DNA from: Herbaspirillum huttiense
Lineage (GTDB): Bacteria; Pseudomonadota; Gammaproteobacteria; Burkholderiales; Burkholderiaceae_D
NCBI RefSeq assembly: GCF_004367745.1
Contig: NZ_CP037993.1
Coordinates: 310,001-374,000, forward strand
Direction: 5' to 3'
DNA length: 64,000 bases
Shown piece after piece: positions 1-9,154 of the stretch. The position numbers and the translations under genes were made by a program. The stretch's first letter is position 1; every line of letters starts with the position of its first letter. Below the pieces are notes generated by a model that saw only the letters and a program-made list of their open reading frames with translations, was not told where the DNA came from and did not search any database.

Positions 1-821
1 TACTTGATGGCCTGGTCATAGGCGTAATACGCCAGCACGGTGGAGCTTTCGTAAGGACCGCCGCTGGTCATCACCGAGATCAGGTCGAAGCTGCGCAGCG
101 CGCCGATGATGCTGACCACGAAGGCCATGAAGGTGGTCGAACGCAACTGCGGCAGGATCACGTAGCGCAGCATGCTCCAGCCCTTGGCCCCTTCCATGCG
201 GGCGGCTTCCACCTGGTCATGGTTCAGGGCGGTGAGACCGGTGAGGAACAGGATCATGCAATACGCCGTCTGCGGCCACAGGGCGGCAAAGATGATGCCG
301 AAGGTGGCATAGCGCGCATCGCCCAGCACCGGCACGCCCTGGCCCAGGATCAGCGACAGCAGGCCGAAGCTGGGGTCATAGAACCAGCTGTAGATCAGCC
401 CGACCACCACGCCCGAGAGCACGAAGGGCGCGAAGAACAACGACTTCACCACGCGCATGCCGGCCACTTTCTGGTTCAGGTAGAGCGCGATGGCCAGGCC
501 CATGGGCGGGGCCAGCAGGAACATGAGCAGCCACAGCACGTTGTTCTTCAAGGCCGTGTAGAAGGTCGGCGCGTGGAACAGTTCGATGTAGTTGGCCAGG
601 CCCACGTACTTGGGAGCGGTCATGCCATCCCAGCTGAAGAAGCTGAGATAGATCGTATAGAGAATCGGGTACAGCACGTAGACCAGCGTCATCACGCAGG
701 CCGGCGCCAAGAACCAGAAGGCGGCGCGATTGCGGCGGGCGGCACTGCGCTGCGGGCCGGAGACCGGCGTGGCAGCAGGTTGGGTCGCAGGCGGCTGCGC
801 GGCGGATGTGGGCGCTAGCAT
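1..821 (-). CDS. Sugar ABC transporter permease (MalF/UgpA type), 3' end cut by window edge
   Basis: Inner-membrane permease of a carbohydrate ABC importer. The frame opens at an ATG at 821 behind a strong ribosome-binding site (AAGGAG) and runs to the window edge, so the C-terminus is missing. The first 40 or so residues are Ala/Pro-rich, then hydrophobic segments begin (LAPACVMTLVYVLYPILYTI). The cytoplasmic EAA loop that docks on the ATPase is visible as EAARMEGAKGWSMLRYVILP. It lies 103 bp downstream of the solute-binding protein gene and on the same strand; the second permease is expected beyond the left edge. The substrate is inferred from the operon (beta-galactosides), not from the permease itself. 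Confidence 0.9.
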   Translation of the reverse strand, partial: MLAPTSAAQPPATQPAATPVSGPQRSAARRNRAAFWFLAPACVMTLVYVLYPILYTIYLSFFSWDGMTAPKYVGLANYIELFHAPTFYTALKNNVLWLLMFLLAPPMGLAIALYLNQKVAGMRVVKSLFFAPFVLSGVVVGLIYSWFYDPSFGLLSLILGQGVPVLGDARYATFGIIFAALWPQTAYCMILFLTGLTALNHDQVEAARMEGAKGWSMLRYVILPQLRSTTFMAFVVSIIGALRSFDLISVMTSGGPYESSTVLAYYAYDQAIK

Positions 822-924
822 GGCGGGGTCTCCTTCTTTTTCTGCGGGCCATTCCGCTGCTGCACGGGGCAGGCGGCATGGCCCGGATGGACTGCCTGGA
901 GCAGCCAGGCATCAACAACGACGA

Positions 925-2172
925 TCAGGACTTCTTGTAGATGCGCTTGCGGCTTTGTTCCAGCTCGTTGAGCACGTCATCGATCTTGGTCGGGTCGCTG
1001 ACGAACTTCTGCATGCCCTTCATGCCTTCATCGGCCATTTCCTTGGTCATGTCGCGATCATAGAACTGCGAGATGCCGCCCTTGGCGTTGGAGAGGATCT
1101 CGAAGCCGATGCGCGAGATCGGATCGGCCGGGGCCGGCGACTTGCTGTTGGCCGGCAGCGAACCCAGGCCATCGGCCAGCTTGGCGCTGATGGCCGGCGT
1201 GCCGACGAAGGCGATGAAGCGGCGCGCATCGGTCTTGTTGCGGGCCTTGGCCGGGATGTGGATGGATTCGGTCGGACCTTCCTCGGCGGTCGGCACATTG
1301 GCATCGATGATGGGGAACTGGAAGTAACCCATCTCCGGTGCCAGCTTGGCCGGGAAGCCCTTGGCGATGAAGGTGCCCATCAGCATCATGGCGGCCTTGC
1401 CCTGGAACAGGAAGGGCTGGGCACCATCCAGGTCATAGGACAGCGCATTGTCGATGAAATACTTGTTGTCGATCAGGCTCTTCCAGGCGGTGTAGACCTT
1501 CTTGACGCGCGGGTCGGTGTAGGCGACGTCGCCAGCCATCAACTGCTGGTGGAAGGCGTTGCCGTTGATGCGCAGGTCGAGGTAATCGAACCAGCCGGCC
1601 AGGGTCCAGGCGTCACGGCCACCCACGGCGATGGGGGCGATGCCGGCGGCCTTGAGCTTCTTGCAGGCCTCCAGGAATTCATCCCAGCTCTTGGGTTCGG
1701 CAGCGATGCCGACCTTCTTGAACAGGTCCTTGCGATAGAACATGCCCCACGAGTAATACACGGTCGGTGCCGAGTATTGCTTGCCCTGCCAGGACGAGGC
1801 TTCCTTGGTGGAGGCGTAGGTGCTGTCCCAGCCGTTCTTCTTCCAGTCTTCGCTCAGGTCTTCCAGCAGGCCGCGGCTGGCGTAGAAGGCCATGCGTTCG
1901 CCGTTGTGCCAGTTGATGATGTCCGGGGCCTGGGTCGAGAGCCAGCCCGGCAGTTGCACCTTGTAGGCTTCTTCTTCGATGAAGGAGACCTTGACGTCGA
2001 CGTCCGGGTTGGCCTTCTTGAATTCATCGACCGTGGATTGCCACACGGTGCGTTGCACGGCGCCCTTGTAGGCGATGTTGACGGCCAGCGTGCCGGCCAG
2101 GGCGGCGGCGCTCCAGGCGGCGGAGGCGGCCAGGCAGCCGGCGATCACGGTCATGCGCATCATTTTCTTCAT
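925..2172 (-). CDS. Sugar ABC transporter solute-binding protein
   Basis: Periplasmic extracellular solute-binding protein, family 1, 415 aa, the usual length. Residues 1-26 are a signal peptide (MKKMMRM, then a hydrophobic stretch ending AAALA). An IAGC sequence resembles a lipobox, but it sits inside the hydrophobic core, so signal peptidase I cleavage is more likely. The mature part has the bilobal family look, for example the hinge-region sequence DAWTLAGWFDYLDLRINGN. It should capture the sugar taken in by the permease downstream. It lies between the GH42 beta-galactosidase gene and the permease gene. A 211-bp leader with two kinds of short direct repeat precedes it, which may allow separate control of this usually over-expressed component. 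Confidence 0.93.
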   Translation of the reverse strand: MKKMMRMTVIAGCLAASAAWSAAALAGTLAVNIAYKGAVQRTVWQSTVDEFKKANPDVDVKVSFIEEEAYKVQLPGWLSTQAPDIINWHNGERMAFYASRGLLEDLSEDWKKNGWDSTYASTKEASSWQGKQYSAPTVYYSWGMFYRKDLFKKVGIAAEPKSWDEFLEACKKLKAAGIAPIAVGGRDAWTLAGWFDYLDLRINGNAFHQQLMAGDVAYTDPRVKKVYTAWKSLIDNKYFIDNALSYDLDGAQPFLFQGKAAMMLMGTFIAKGFPAKLAPEMGYFQFPIIDANVPTAEEGPTESIHIPAKARNKTDARRFIAFVGTPAISAKLADGLGSLPANSKSPAPADPISRIGFEILSNAKGGISQFYDRDMTKEMADEGMKGMQKFVSDPTKIDDVLNELEQSRKRIYKKS

Positions 2173-2200
2173 TGTTGTCTCCGAATGTTTGGTTCAGGCA

Positions 2201-2318
2201 GTTGAAACCATTGAAACCGCTAAACAGTTTATAAAGTTTATAAAGTCTAAAAGTTCTAAAAAGTTGATACGGCTGTGTCGTGGATATTCCAGGTTCTTCC
2301 AGGTTCCTGCAGGTTCTG
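2201..2318. repeat. Two short direct-repeat arrays in the leader of the solute-binding protein gene
   Basis: The 211-bp gap between the GH42 gene and the binding-protein gene holds an AT-rich array and a GC-rich array. At 2201-2218 GTTGAAACC and ATTGAAACC are repeated, followed at 2226-2267 by imperfect 8-9 bp units beginning AGTT or AGTC (AGTTTATAA twice, then shorter variants). At 2289-2318 a 10-bp unit occurs three times in tandem (CCAGGTTCTT, CCAGGTTCCT, GCAGGTTCTG). No function is assigned; in the direction of transcription they lie in the leader of the binding-protein gene. Confidence 0.6.
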
Positions 2319-2383
2319 TCGCCTGCTCGTGCACGGCTGCCGCAGCCGCCGTGCTGTCTTCCAGAGTGAGGCCGGCGTGTTGC

Positions 2384-4360
2384 TTATCCTTGCGTACGCG
2401 GACGATAAATCGCCACGCCCTGCGGTTCCAGCGCTGCCTGTCCGACCAGGAACTGCGCGCCGTCAGCATGCGGCAGCGTGATCGGTGCGTCACTGTAGTT
2501 GAAGGCGAACTGCAGGCCGCCGCGCTGCTGCAGGCGCAGGCCTTCCGGCAGACGTTGCGGAGCCAGTCCGGCGGCGCGCGCCACCTGCTCGAAGTAGCGC
2601 GTGGTCAGCCCGGCATCGAAGATGCCAGCCAGGTAGTGCGCACGCTCCTTCTGCACGATGGCGGGATGGCCGTCAGCGAAGGTGGCAATGGTCTGCAGGC
2701 CGTCGCCATCGGCTTCGATCAGGTCGCGCCAGTAGCGGGCCTGGCCTTCTTCCGTACCGAACCGTACTGTTTCGCTGACGTTGGGGCGCATCGATTCCAC
2801 GCGCCATACGCGCATCGGCAGCAACTGCTGCAGCGGGCCCGGCGGCAGGGTCGAAGGAATCTGCAGCGATTTGGTCTTGGAGCCGCTGCGCGGACCGAAC
2901 ACCACCTGCGCGCCACTGTCTGCGATGCGGCCCGGCAGGTCGTCCGGCACGATGGGCAGCGGCGGCACCACGATCATGGCGTAGCCTTGCAGATCGGCGT
3001 TGAGCGGGACGATGTCCACATCCAGACCCAGCGAACGCAGGGTCGAGTAATAGTCGAAAGCGAAATGCGCATATTCGAAATCGATGCCCTGGAAATGGAT
3101 CTCGAAGAGCCACTTGGCATCGTAGTCGAACAGCAGCGCCACTTTGCCGCGCGGTTGGGCCAAGGCACCGTTGGCGTTTTCCACCGCGATGATTTCCTGG
3201 GCCACGCGTTCGGCTTCGGTACCGCCCACATCGAGGCGATTGTCAGGACGGTTCAGCCCGGCGTGCAGTTGCTCCTGCGCGAACGGGCACTGGCGCCAGC
3301 GGAAGTAGGAGACGCAGCCGGCACCATGAGAGAAGGCTTCCCAGCTCCACAAGCGCACCATGCCGGGCAGCGGGGCCGGATTCCAGTGCGCCCAGTTCAC
3401 CGGGCCGGGCTGCTGTTCCATCACCCAGAACGGCTGGGCCGACATGCCACGATACAGGTCGTGGTTGAAGCTGGCGAAATCGGGATGGCCGGTGCGCAGC
3501 CAGCGGGCCTTCGTTTCGGCGTCGTACCACATCACTTCCAGCGCACCCAGCGGGTAGCTGTCCCAAGTGGCGACATCGAGGTCGGCCGCTACCGGATAAT
3601 GATCGAACTCCAGGAACATCTGCATGAAGTTGTGCACCATCAGCCGGCCCGGCGAGAGCGGGCGCAGGATCTCGACCTGCATGCGGTTGTAGCGCACCAC
3701 TTCGTCCGAGGCAAAGCGGCGATAGTCCAGGCGATGAGAGGGATGGGCCTCGGTGACGGTGCCGACGGGCGCATCGATTTCGTCGAAGCTGCGGTATTCC
3801 ATGCTCCAGAACACGGTGCCCCAGGCGGTATTGAGCGCATCGATGCTGCCATAGCGCTGGCGTAGCCACTGGCGGAAGCGGCGCTGGGCCGAGGGCGAAT
3901 AGCTGACCACGGTCTGGTGGCAGCCGTATTCATTGTCCAGCTGCCAGGCGGTCACCGCCGGATGCTGGCCGTAGCGTTCGCCCAGCAGGCGCACGATGCG
4001 CTGCGATTCTTCGTAATACGAGTCCGAGGAAAAATCATAATGGCGGCGCGAACCGAAGGCGCGTTCGCGGCCGTTGGCATCCACCGCCAGCACGTCATCG
4101 TGACGGTCGATGAGCCACTTGGGCGGGGTCGCGGTCGGGGTGCACATCACCACTTCCAGGCCGTGGCTGGCCAGCACCTCGATGGCGCGGTCCAGCCAGT
4201 CCCAGCGCAGGTCGCCGGGCGAGGGCTCGATGCGGCTCCAGGCGAATTCGCCGATGCGCACCTGCTTGATGCCGAGCGCCTTCATGCGCTGGGCATCGCT
4301 TTCCCACATGGCCTCGGGCCAATGTTCGGGGTAGTAACAGACTCCCAATCGTAACGACAT
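2384..4360 (-). CDS. Beta-galactosidase, glycoside hydrolase family 42
   Basis: Cytoplasmic GH42 beta-galactosidase, 658 aa, normal for the family, with no signal peptide. The N-terminal TIM barrel starts LGVCYYPEHWPEAMWESD. The acid/base Glu is E144 in WQLDNEYG and the nucleophile Glu is E315 in FWVMEQQPGP. The trimerisation domain follows from about residue 380 and a short beta domain closes the protein. It hydrolyses terminal beta-D-galactosyl bonds. It sits inside a sugar ABC transporter operon, 61 bp after the ATPase gene, so imported galactosides such as galacto-oligosaccharides or lactose are probably cleaved inside the cell. The exact substrate cannot be read from sequence. Confidence 0.96.
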   Translation of the reverse strand: MSLRLGVCYYPEHWPEAMWESDAQRMKALGIKQVRIGEFAWSRIEPSPGDLRWDWLDRAIEVLASHGLEVVMCTPTATPPKWLIDRHDDVLAVDANGRERAFGSRRHYDFSSDSYYEESQRIVRLLGERYGQHPAVTAWQLDNEYGCHQTVVSYSPSAQRRFRQWLRQRYGSIDALNTAWGTVFWSMEYRSFDEIDAPVGTVTEAHPSHRLDYRRFASDEVVRYNRMQVEILRPLSPGRLMVHNFMQMFLEFDHYPVAADLDVATWDSYPLGALEVMWYDAETKARWLRTGHPDFASFNHDLYRGMSAQPFWVMEQQPGPVNWAHWNPAPLPGMVRLWSWEAFSHGAGCVSYFRWRQCPFAQEQLHAGLNRPDNRLDVGGTEAERVAQEIIAVENANGALAQPRGKVALLFDYDAKWLFEIHFQGIDFEYAHFAFDYYSTLRSLGLDVDIVPLNADLQGYAMIVVPPLPIVPDDLPGRIADSGAQVVFGPRSGSKTKSLQIPSTLPPGPLQQLLPMRVWRVESMRPNVSETVRFGTEEGQARYWRDLIEADGDGLQTIATFADGHPAIVQKERAHYLAGIFDAGLTTRYFEQVARAAGLAPQRLPEGLRLQQRGGLQFAFNYSDAPITLPHADGAQFLVGQAALEPQGVAIYRPRTQG

Positions 4361-4421
4361 GATCGTGGTTCCTTAGCGGTAGTGAAGCGTCAAGAGAAGA
4401 GGGCGCGTGCGCACTGCCTGA

Positions 4422-5567
<1,146 letters not shown>

Positions 5568-5629
5568 CACGTTTTCCTAGCAGAAATGGATTGCAGGGCA
5601 GGGCACCACGAGGCAGGTGCGGCGTCAGG

Positions 5630-5641
5630 TTAAGCGCTTAA
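5630..5641. promoter_or_regulatory. LacI/GalR-family operator
   Basis: TTAAGCGCTTAA is a perfect 12-bp palindrome with the central CpG typical of LacI/GalR-family operators. It lies 63 bp upstream of the ABC ATPase gene and between that operon and the divergent LacI-type regulator gene. The likely reading is that the regulator represses the galactoside operon from here. The rest of the 417-bp gap holds no convincing gene. Confidence 0.75.
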
Positions 5642-5929
5642 TCAAGTGACCCAAAAAAAAGATCGCCTGAGTTTCCTGTATGCAATCGGGGGTTGTCTCC
5701 ACGTCGTTGTTCTGAGCGTGTTGCCGTGTTGGGTTGGCAAATATTTTGGTCGATCATACCCATCTTGGATGGCCTCTGCAACAACAATCCTGTAACGAAA
5801 AACTGCCAGCTTTTTGTCAGGATTGCGGTCCTCTGAAGGAGTGGGGCGCGGGTGAACAATGCGTAAATCATTTCCGCAGCGGCTGCACGACGCGTCTTCA
5901 GTTTGAGCAGCGCGGCCCGCGTGTGCGCG

Positions 5930-5958
5930 TTGACAAGCCCGTCATAAGCGGTTTGAAT
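5930..5958 (+). promoter_or_regulatory. Probable sigma-70 promoter of the LacI-type regulator gene
   Basis: TTGACA at 5930-5935 and TTGAAT at 5953-5958 are separated by 17 bp, matching six and four of six consensus positions. The site lies 26 bp upstream of the regulator start codon. It is called by eye only. Confidence 0.45.
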
Positions 5959-5984
5959 GCGAGGGCTTCCAACTCCATGCACCC

Positions 5985-7007
5985 ATGACCACCTTATCCG
6001 AAGTTGCCCGTCTGGCCGGTGTCACCTCGGCCACTGTGTCCAATGTCCTGCGCCAGCGCGGCAAGGTCGGCGAGCAGACGCGCCAGCGCGTGCTGGAGGC
6101 GGTCGCCCAGCTCGGCTATCGTCCGCACCTGACCGCACGTGCGCTGGCCGAGGGGCGTGCGCCCACGCTGGCGCTGGTGGTCTCCAGCATCGCCAACCCT
6201 TTCTATCCGGAATTCGCCCTGGCGGCCGAGCGTGCGGCGCGCGAGCGCGGCCGCTTCCTGATCGTCTGCAATACCAACGACGATCCCGACACCGGCCGCG
6301 CCTACCTCGACCAGATCGCCGGAACGCTCTCCGACGGCGTGCTCATCATGAACGCCAACCTGCCCATGGACGAGCTCAAGAAGACCGAGCGGCGGGGTGC
6401 CCCGGTGGTGCTGTGCATGTGGGAGAAACCGGACGCCCCGCCCGAGCTGCCCTGCATCGCGGTGGATTTCTATGCGGCTGGCGCGACTGCCGCGCAGCAC
6501 CTGCTGGGGCTCGGCCATCGTCACATCGGTGCGCTGGTCGGCAGCAAGAAGAGCGGCATTCATGCGGAACGCTATCGCGGCTTCGTCGAGGCCTGTGCCG
6601 CTGCCGGCGTCAAGCACACCTTGCAGAGTGCGCGCTACATCGGTGATACGGTCGAGGCGGGGTATCAGGCCACCATCGCGCTGTTGCGCGAGGAGCCACA
6701 GCTCACGGCCATCTTCGCCAGCAATGATCTGCCGGCACTGGGTGCGATGAACGCCATCGCCGACCTCGGGCTGAACGTGCCGCGCGATATCTCGGTGATC
6801 GGCATCACCGACATCCAGTGGGCGCGGGTCTCGCGACCGGCGCTGACCACCGTGGCGGTGCCGACGGAAGAAGCGGCGCGCATGTCCATCGACCTGCTGC
6901 TGGCCTTGATCGAGGGCCGCAGTCCCTCGCCCGTGATGCGGGTGACGGCGACACCGCAGCTGGTGCAGCGTGCTTCCACGGCGGTGCCGCGCAAGCGCAA
7001 GGTGTGA
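5985..7007 (+). CDS. LacI-family transcriptional regulator
   Basis: DNA-binding regulator of 340 aa, the standard length for the family. The N-terminal helix-turn-helix and hinge are clear (LSEVARLAGVTSATVSNVLR, then the hinge at about 45-60). The remainder is a periplasmic-binding-protein-like effector domain (TLALVVSSIANPFYPEF, GDTVEAGYQATIALL, FASNDLPALGAMNAI). The ATG at 5985 is chosen over an earlier start because the HTH begins within a few residues of it. It is divergent from the galactoside operon with a matching operator in the gap, so it is probably the local galactoside-responsive repressor. The inducer is not known. Confidence 0.93.
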   Translation: MTTLSEVARLAGVTSATVSNVLRQRGKVGEQTRQRVLEAVAQLGYRPHLTARALAEGRAPTLALVVSSIANPFYPEFALAAERAARERGRFLIVCNTNDDPDTGRAYLDQIAGTLSDGVLIMNANLPMDELKKTERRGAPVVLCMWEKPDAPPELPCIAVDFYAAGATAAQHLLGLGHRHIGALVGSKKSGIHAERYRGFVEACAAAGVKHTLQSARYIGDTVEAGYQATIALLREEPQLTAIFASNDLPALGAMNAIADLGLNVPRDISVIGITDIQWARVSRPALTTVAVPTEEAARMSIDLLLALIEGRSPSPVMRVTATPQLVQRASTAVPRKRKV

Positions 7008-7014
7008 GTGCGAT

Positions 7015-7647
7015 TCAGCGCGGCTGCAGGCTGTCCAGATAGGCGCAGAACATGTCAGCCATGGCCTCGCCATGGGCGCGTATTTCCTTCTCAGGCAGCG
7101 TGCCGCGCGAAAGATGTTCGCCCGCCGTGGTGAGCGTGGTCATCATCAATTGCCCCGCGCGTTTGCGTCGTGGTGCGGACACTCCCGGCAAGGCTTCGCG
7201 CATGAATTGCGCGATGATGCCGTCCCAGTCATGGCGCATTTCTTCCGCTTCGCGCGCATCGCGGTAGAGCGGTGCGGCATCGGCCAGCGCCATCCGTACC
7301 TGGGCCTCTTCGAATTCGCTGCGTAAAAAGGCATGCACCAGTTCGCGCAGGCGGCGTGCCGGTGGCTTGTCCGTCTCCCGCAGCAACTGGCGCACCATCG
7401 CCGTTGTCTGCTGCCACTCGTCGGCCTGCAGGCGAAACAGGATGGCCGCCTTGTTGGGGAAATACTGGTACACCGATCCCACACTCACGCCCGCGCGCTC
7501 GGCCACGCGCGCCGTTGTGAAACGCGGCGCACCTTCGCGCAGCAAAACCTGAACAGCAGCTTCCAGGATGGCTGCCACCAGCTCGGTGGAGCGGGCCTGT
7601 TGCGGTGTCTTGCGCAGGGAAATCTCGGGGCGGCGGGGCTTGTTCAT
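7015..7647 (-). CDS. TetR-family transcriptional regulator
   Basis: TetR/AcrR-type repressor, 210 aa from the ATG at 7647 (MNKPRRPE). The HTH occupies about residues 20-65 (VAERAGVSVGSVYQYFPNKA), and the C-terminal ligand domain is variable. A longer frame opening with a GTG at 7713 is rejected because that codon overlaps an operator-like palindrome and the added residues do not look like a TetR N-terminus. The ATG lacks a clear ribosome-binding site, so the start is moderately certain. It faces an MFS exporter gene across a region with two matching operators, the classic repressor/efflux arrangement. It converges on the LacI-type gene with only a 7-bp gap. Confidence 0.9.
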   Translation of the reverse strand: MNKPRRPEISLRKTPQQARSTELVAAILEAAVQVLLREGAPRFTTARVAERAGVSVGSVYQYFPNKAAILFRLQADEWQQTTAMVRQLLRETDKPPARRLRELVHAFLRSEFEEAQVRMALADAAPLYRDAREAEEMRHDWDGIIAQFMREALPGVSAPRRKRAGQLMMTTLTTAGEHLSRGTLPEKEIRAHGEAMADMFCAYLDSLQPR

Positions 7648-7698
7648 GGGGAGAAGGGGGAAGAGGCGAAGACGTAAATGGAATGCGACTAGGAAACC

Positions 7699-7748
7699 TG
7701 ACGAATCCGTCACATACTGCCATTCGACGGAATATGACGGATTCGTCG
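7699..7748. promoter_or_regulatory. Pair of TetR-type operators in the tetR/MFS divergent region
   Basis: TGACGAATCCGTCA at 7699-7712 has 5-bp palindromic arms. Its reverse complement, with one mismatch, is TGACGGATTCGTCG at 7735-7748. The centres are 36 bp apart. The pair lies between the TetR gene and the MFS gene and is probably where the repressor controls both. Confidence 0.7.
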
Positions 7749-7834
7749 CATTCTACTGCGCAGCGTTCCTGCCATCAACGGGACTTCCGCAACATTCCCG
7801 AGTCCACCCTTCACAATTTTCTTCGAGGTTTCCC

Positions 7835-9064
7835 ATGAACGGAAAACAGGCAGACCCGCCTCTCTCCATCCCGCCGGCCACCGTCGCCGGCACCGGCACA
7901 TCAGTCCTGCAGGCGCTTGCACCGCTGACGCTGGCCGTTTTCATCGCCTTTCTCACCATCGGCCTGCAGTTGCCGGTGCTGCCCTTGCACCTGAAGGAAG
8001 CACTGGGCATGAATGCCACCGTAGTGGGTGTGGTGGTCGGTGCGCAATTTGCAGCGGCGCTGCTCTCGCGCGCCTGGGCCGGCAACGTGGCGGATCTGCG
8101 TGGCCCCAAGCGCGCTGTCGTCGGCGGCTTCGTGGCTGCGGCGCTGTCGGGATTGATCTATCTGGCCTCTCTGCTCTGGCTGGACCAGCCGGCCATCTCG
8201 GTGGCGGTGCTGCTGGCGGGACGCGTCCTGCTGGCCCTGGGCGAGAGCCTGGTCATCACCGGCACCATGGGCTGGGGCATCGCGCTGGTCGGGCCGCAGC
8301 ATGGCGGCAAGGTGATGGCCTGGCTCGGCATCGCCATCTATGCAGCCATGGCCGGCGGTGCACCGTTGGGTGTGGCCGTCAGCAAGGCCTGGGGATTTGC
8401 GGGGATTGCCGGTGTGAGCGTGCTCTTGCCGATAGTGGCGCTGCTGGCGGTCAGCCCCTTGCGTGGCGTAGCGCCCGGTGCCAGCCGCCGCACGCCCTTT
8501 TACCAGGTGCTGGGTGCCGTGTGGCAGCCTGGCCTGGGGCTGGCATTTTCCAGCGTCGGCTTCGGCGTCATCACGGCATTCATCGCCTTGTTGTTTGCGG
8601 CACGGTCGTGGGGGGATTCCTCGCTGGCCTTCACCAGCTTCGGTGTCGCTTTCATCGTGGCACGCCTGTTCTTTGCCCATCTGCCGGACCAGATCGGTGG
8701 CGCGAAAGTGGCGTTGGTGTGCGTGGTCATCGAATTGCTGGGCCAGTTGCTCATCTGGCAGGCCGACAGCAGCTGGATGGCCTATGCCGGTGCTGCGCTG
8801 ACGGGCTTCGGCTACTCGCTGGCGTTCCCCGGTTTTGGTGTGGAAGCGATGCGCCGCGCACCACCGCAGACGCGCGGCCTGGCCATGGGGGCGTATGTGG
8901 CCTTCCTGGATCTGTCGCTGGGCATCACCAGCCCGCTGGCCGGTGCGCTGGCCAGCCATGCGGGGGTACAGAGCGTGTATCTCGCGGGAGCCGTGGTGGT
9001 AGGCTTGTCGATGCTGGTGGCGCTCTCTCTGCTTTCCAAACCGCCTGCCAGTCAAGGGCGATGA
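7835..9064 (+). CDS. MFS transporter, YhhS/YfcJ-like
   Basis: Inner-membrane major facilitator of 409 aa with about 12 hydrophobic segments. The MFS loop 2-3 motif is present as GNVADLRGPKRAVVGG near residue 85. The overall look is that of the YhhS/YfcJ (arabinose-efflux-like) exporters. The start at 7835 (MNGKQADPP) is chosen because GAGG lies six bases upstream and the hydrophobic part begins soon after. An in-frame extension back to 7568 would overlap the tetR gene and its operators and is not credible. It is divergent from a TetR repressor, so it is probably a drug or metabolite exporter induced by its substrate. Confidence 0.9.
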   Translation: MNGKQADPPLSIPPATVAGTGTSVLQALAPLTLAVFIAFLTIGLQLPVLPLHLKEALGMNATVVGVVVGAQFAAALLSRAWAGNVADLRGPKRAVVGGFVAAALSGLIYLASLLWLDQPAISVAVLLAGRVLLALGESLVITGTMGWGIALVGPQHGGKVMAWLGIAIYAAMAGGAPLGVAVSKAWGFAGIAGVSVLLPIVALLAVSPLRGVAPGASRRTPFYQVLGAVWQPGLGLAFSSVGFGVITAFIALLFAARSWGDSSLAFTSFGVAFIVARLFFAHLPDQIGGAKVALVCVVIELLGQLLIWQADSSWMAYAGAALTGFGYSLAFPGFGVEAMRRAPPQTRGLAMGAYVAFLDLSLGITSPLAGALASHAGVQSVYLAGAVVVGLSMLVALSLLSKPPASQGR

Positions 9065-9084
9065 GAGCTCGCTACGGCCCATAA

Positions 9085-9116
9085 AAAATCGCCGCTGTTT
9101 TCACAGCGGCGATTTT
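9085..9116. terminator. Bidirectional intrinsic terminator
   Basis: Thirteen-base-pair perfect stem AAAATCGCCGCTG / CAGCGGCGATTTT with a 6-base loop (TTTTCA), flanked by A-rich and T-rich tracts. It sits between the convergent MFS and diguanylate cyclase genes and can serve both. Confidence 0.88.
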
Positions 9117-9154
9117 CGTTTCTGCGCCAGCGTCAGCAGCGGCAAGCAGCGAGC

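Noticed and set aside
5638..5982. A 114-codon minus-strand frame in the LacI/ABC intergenic region
   Set aside because: It overlaps the operator and the regulator promoter, has no homology signal visible by eye, and is better read as control DNA.
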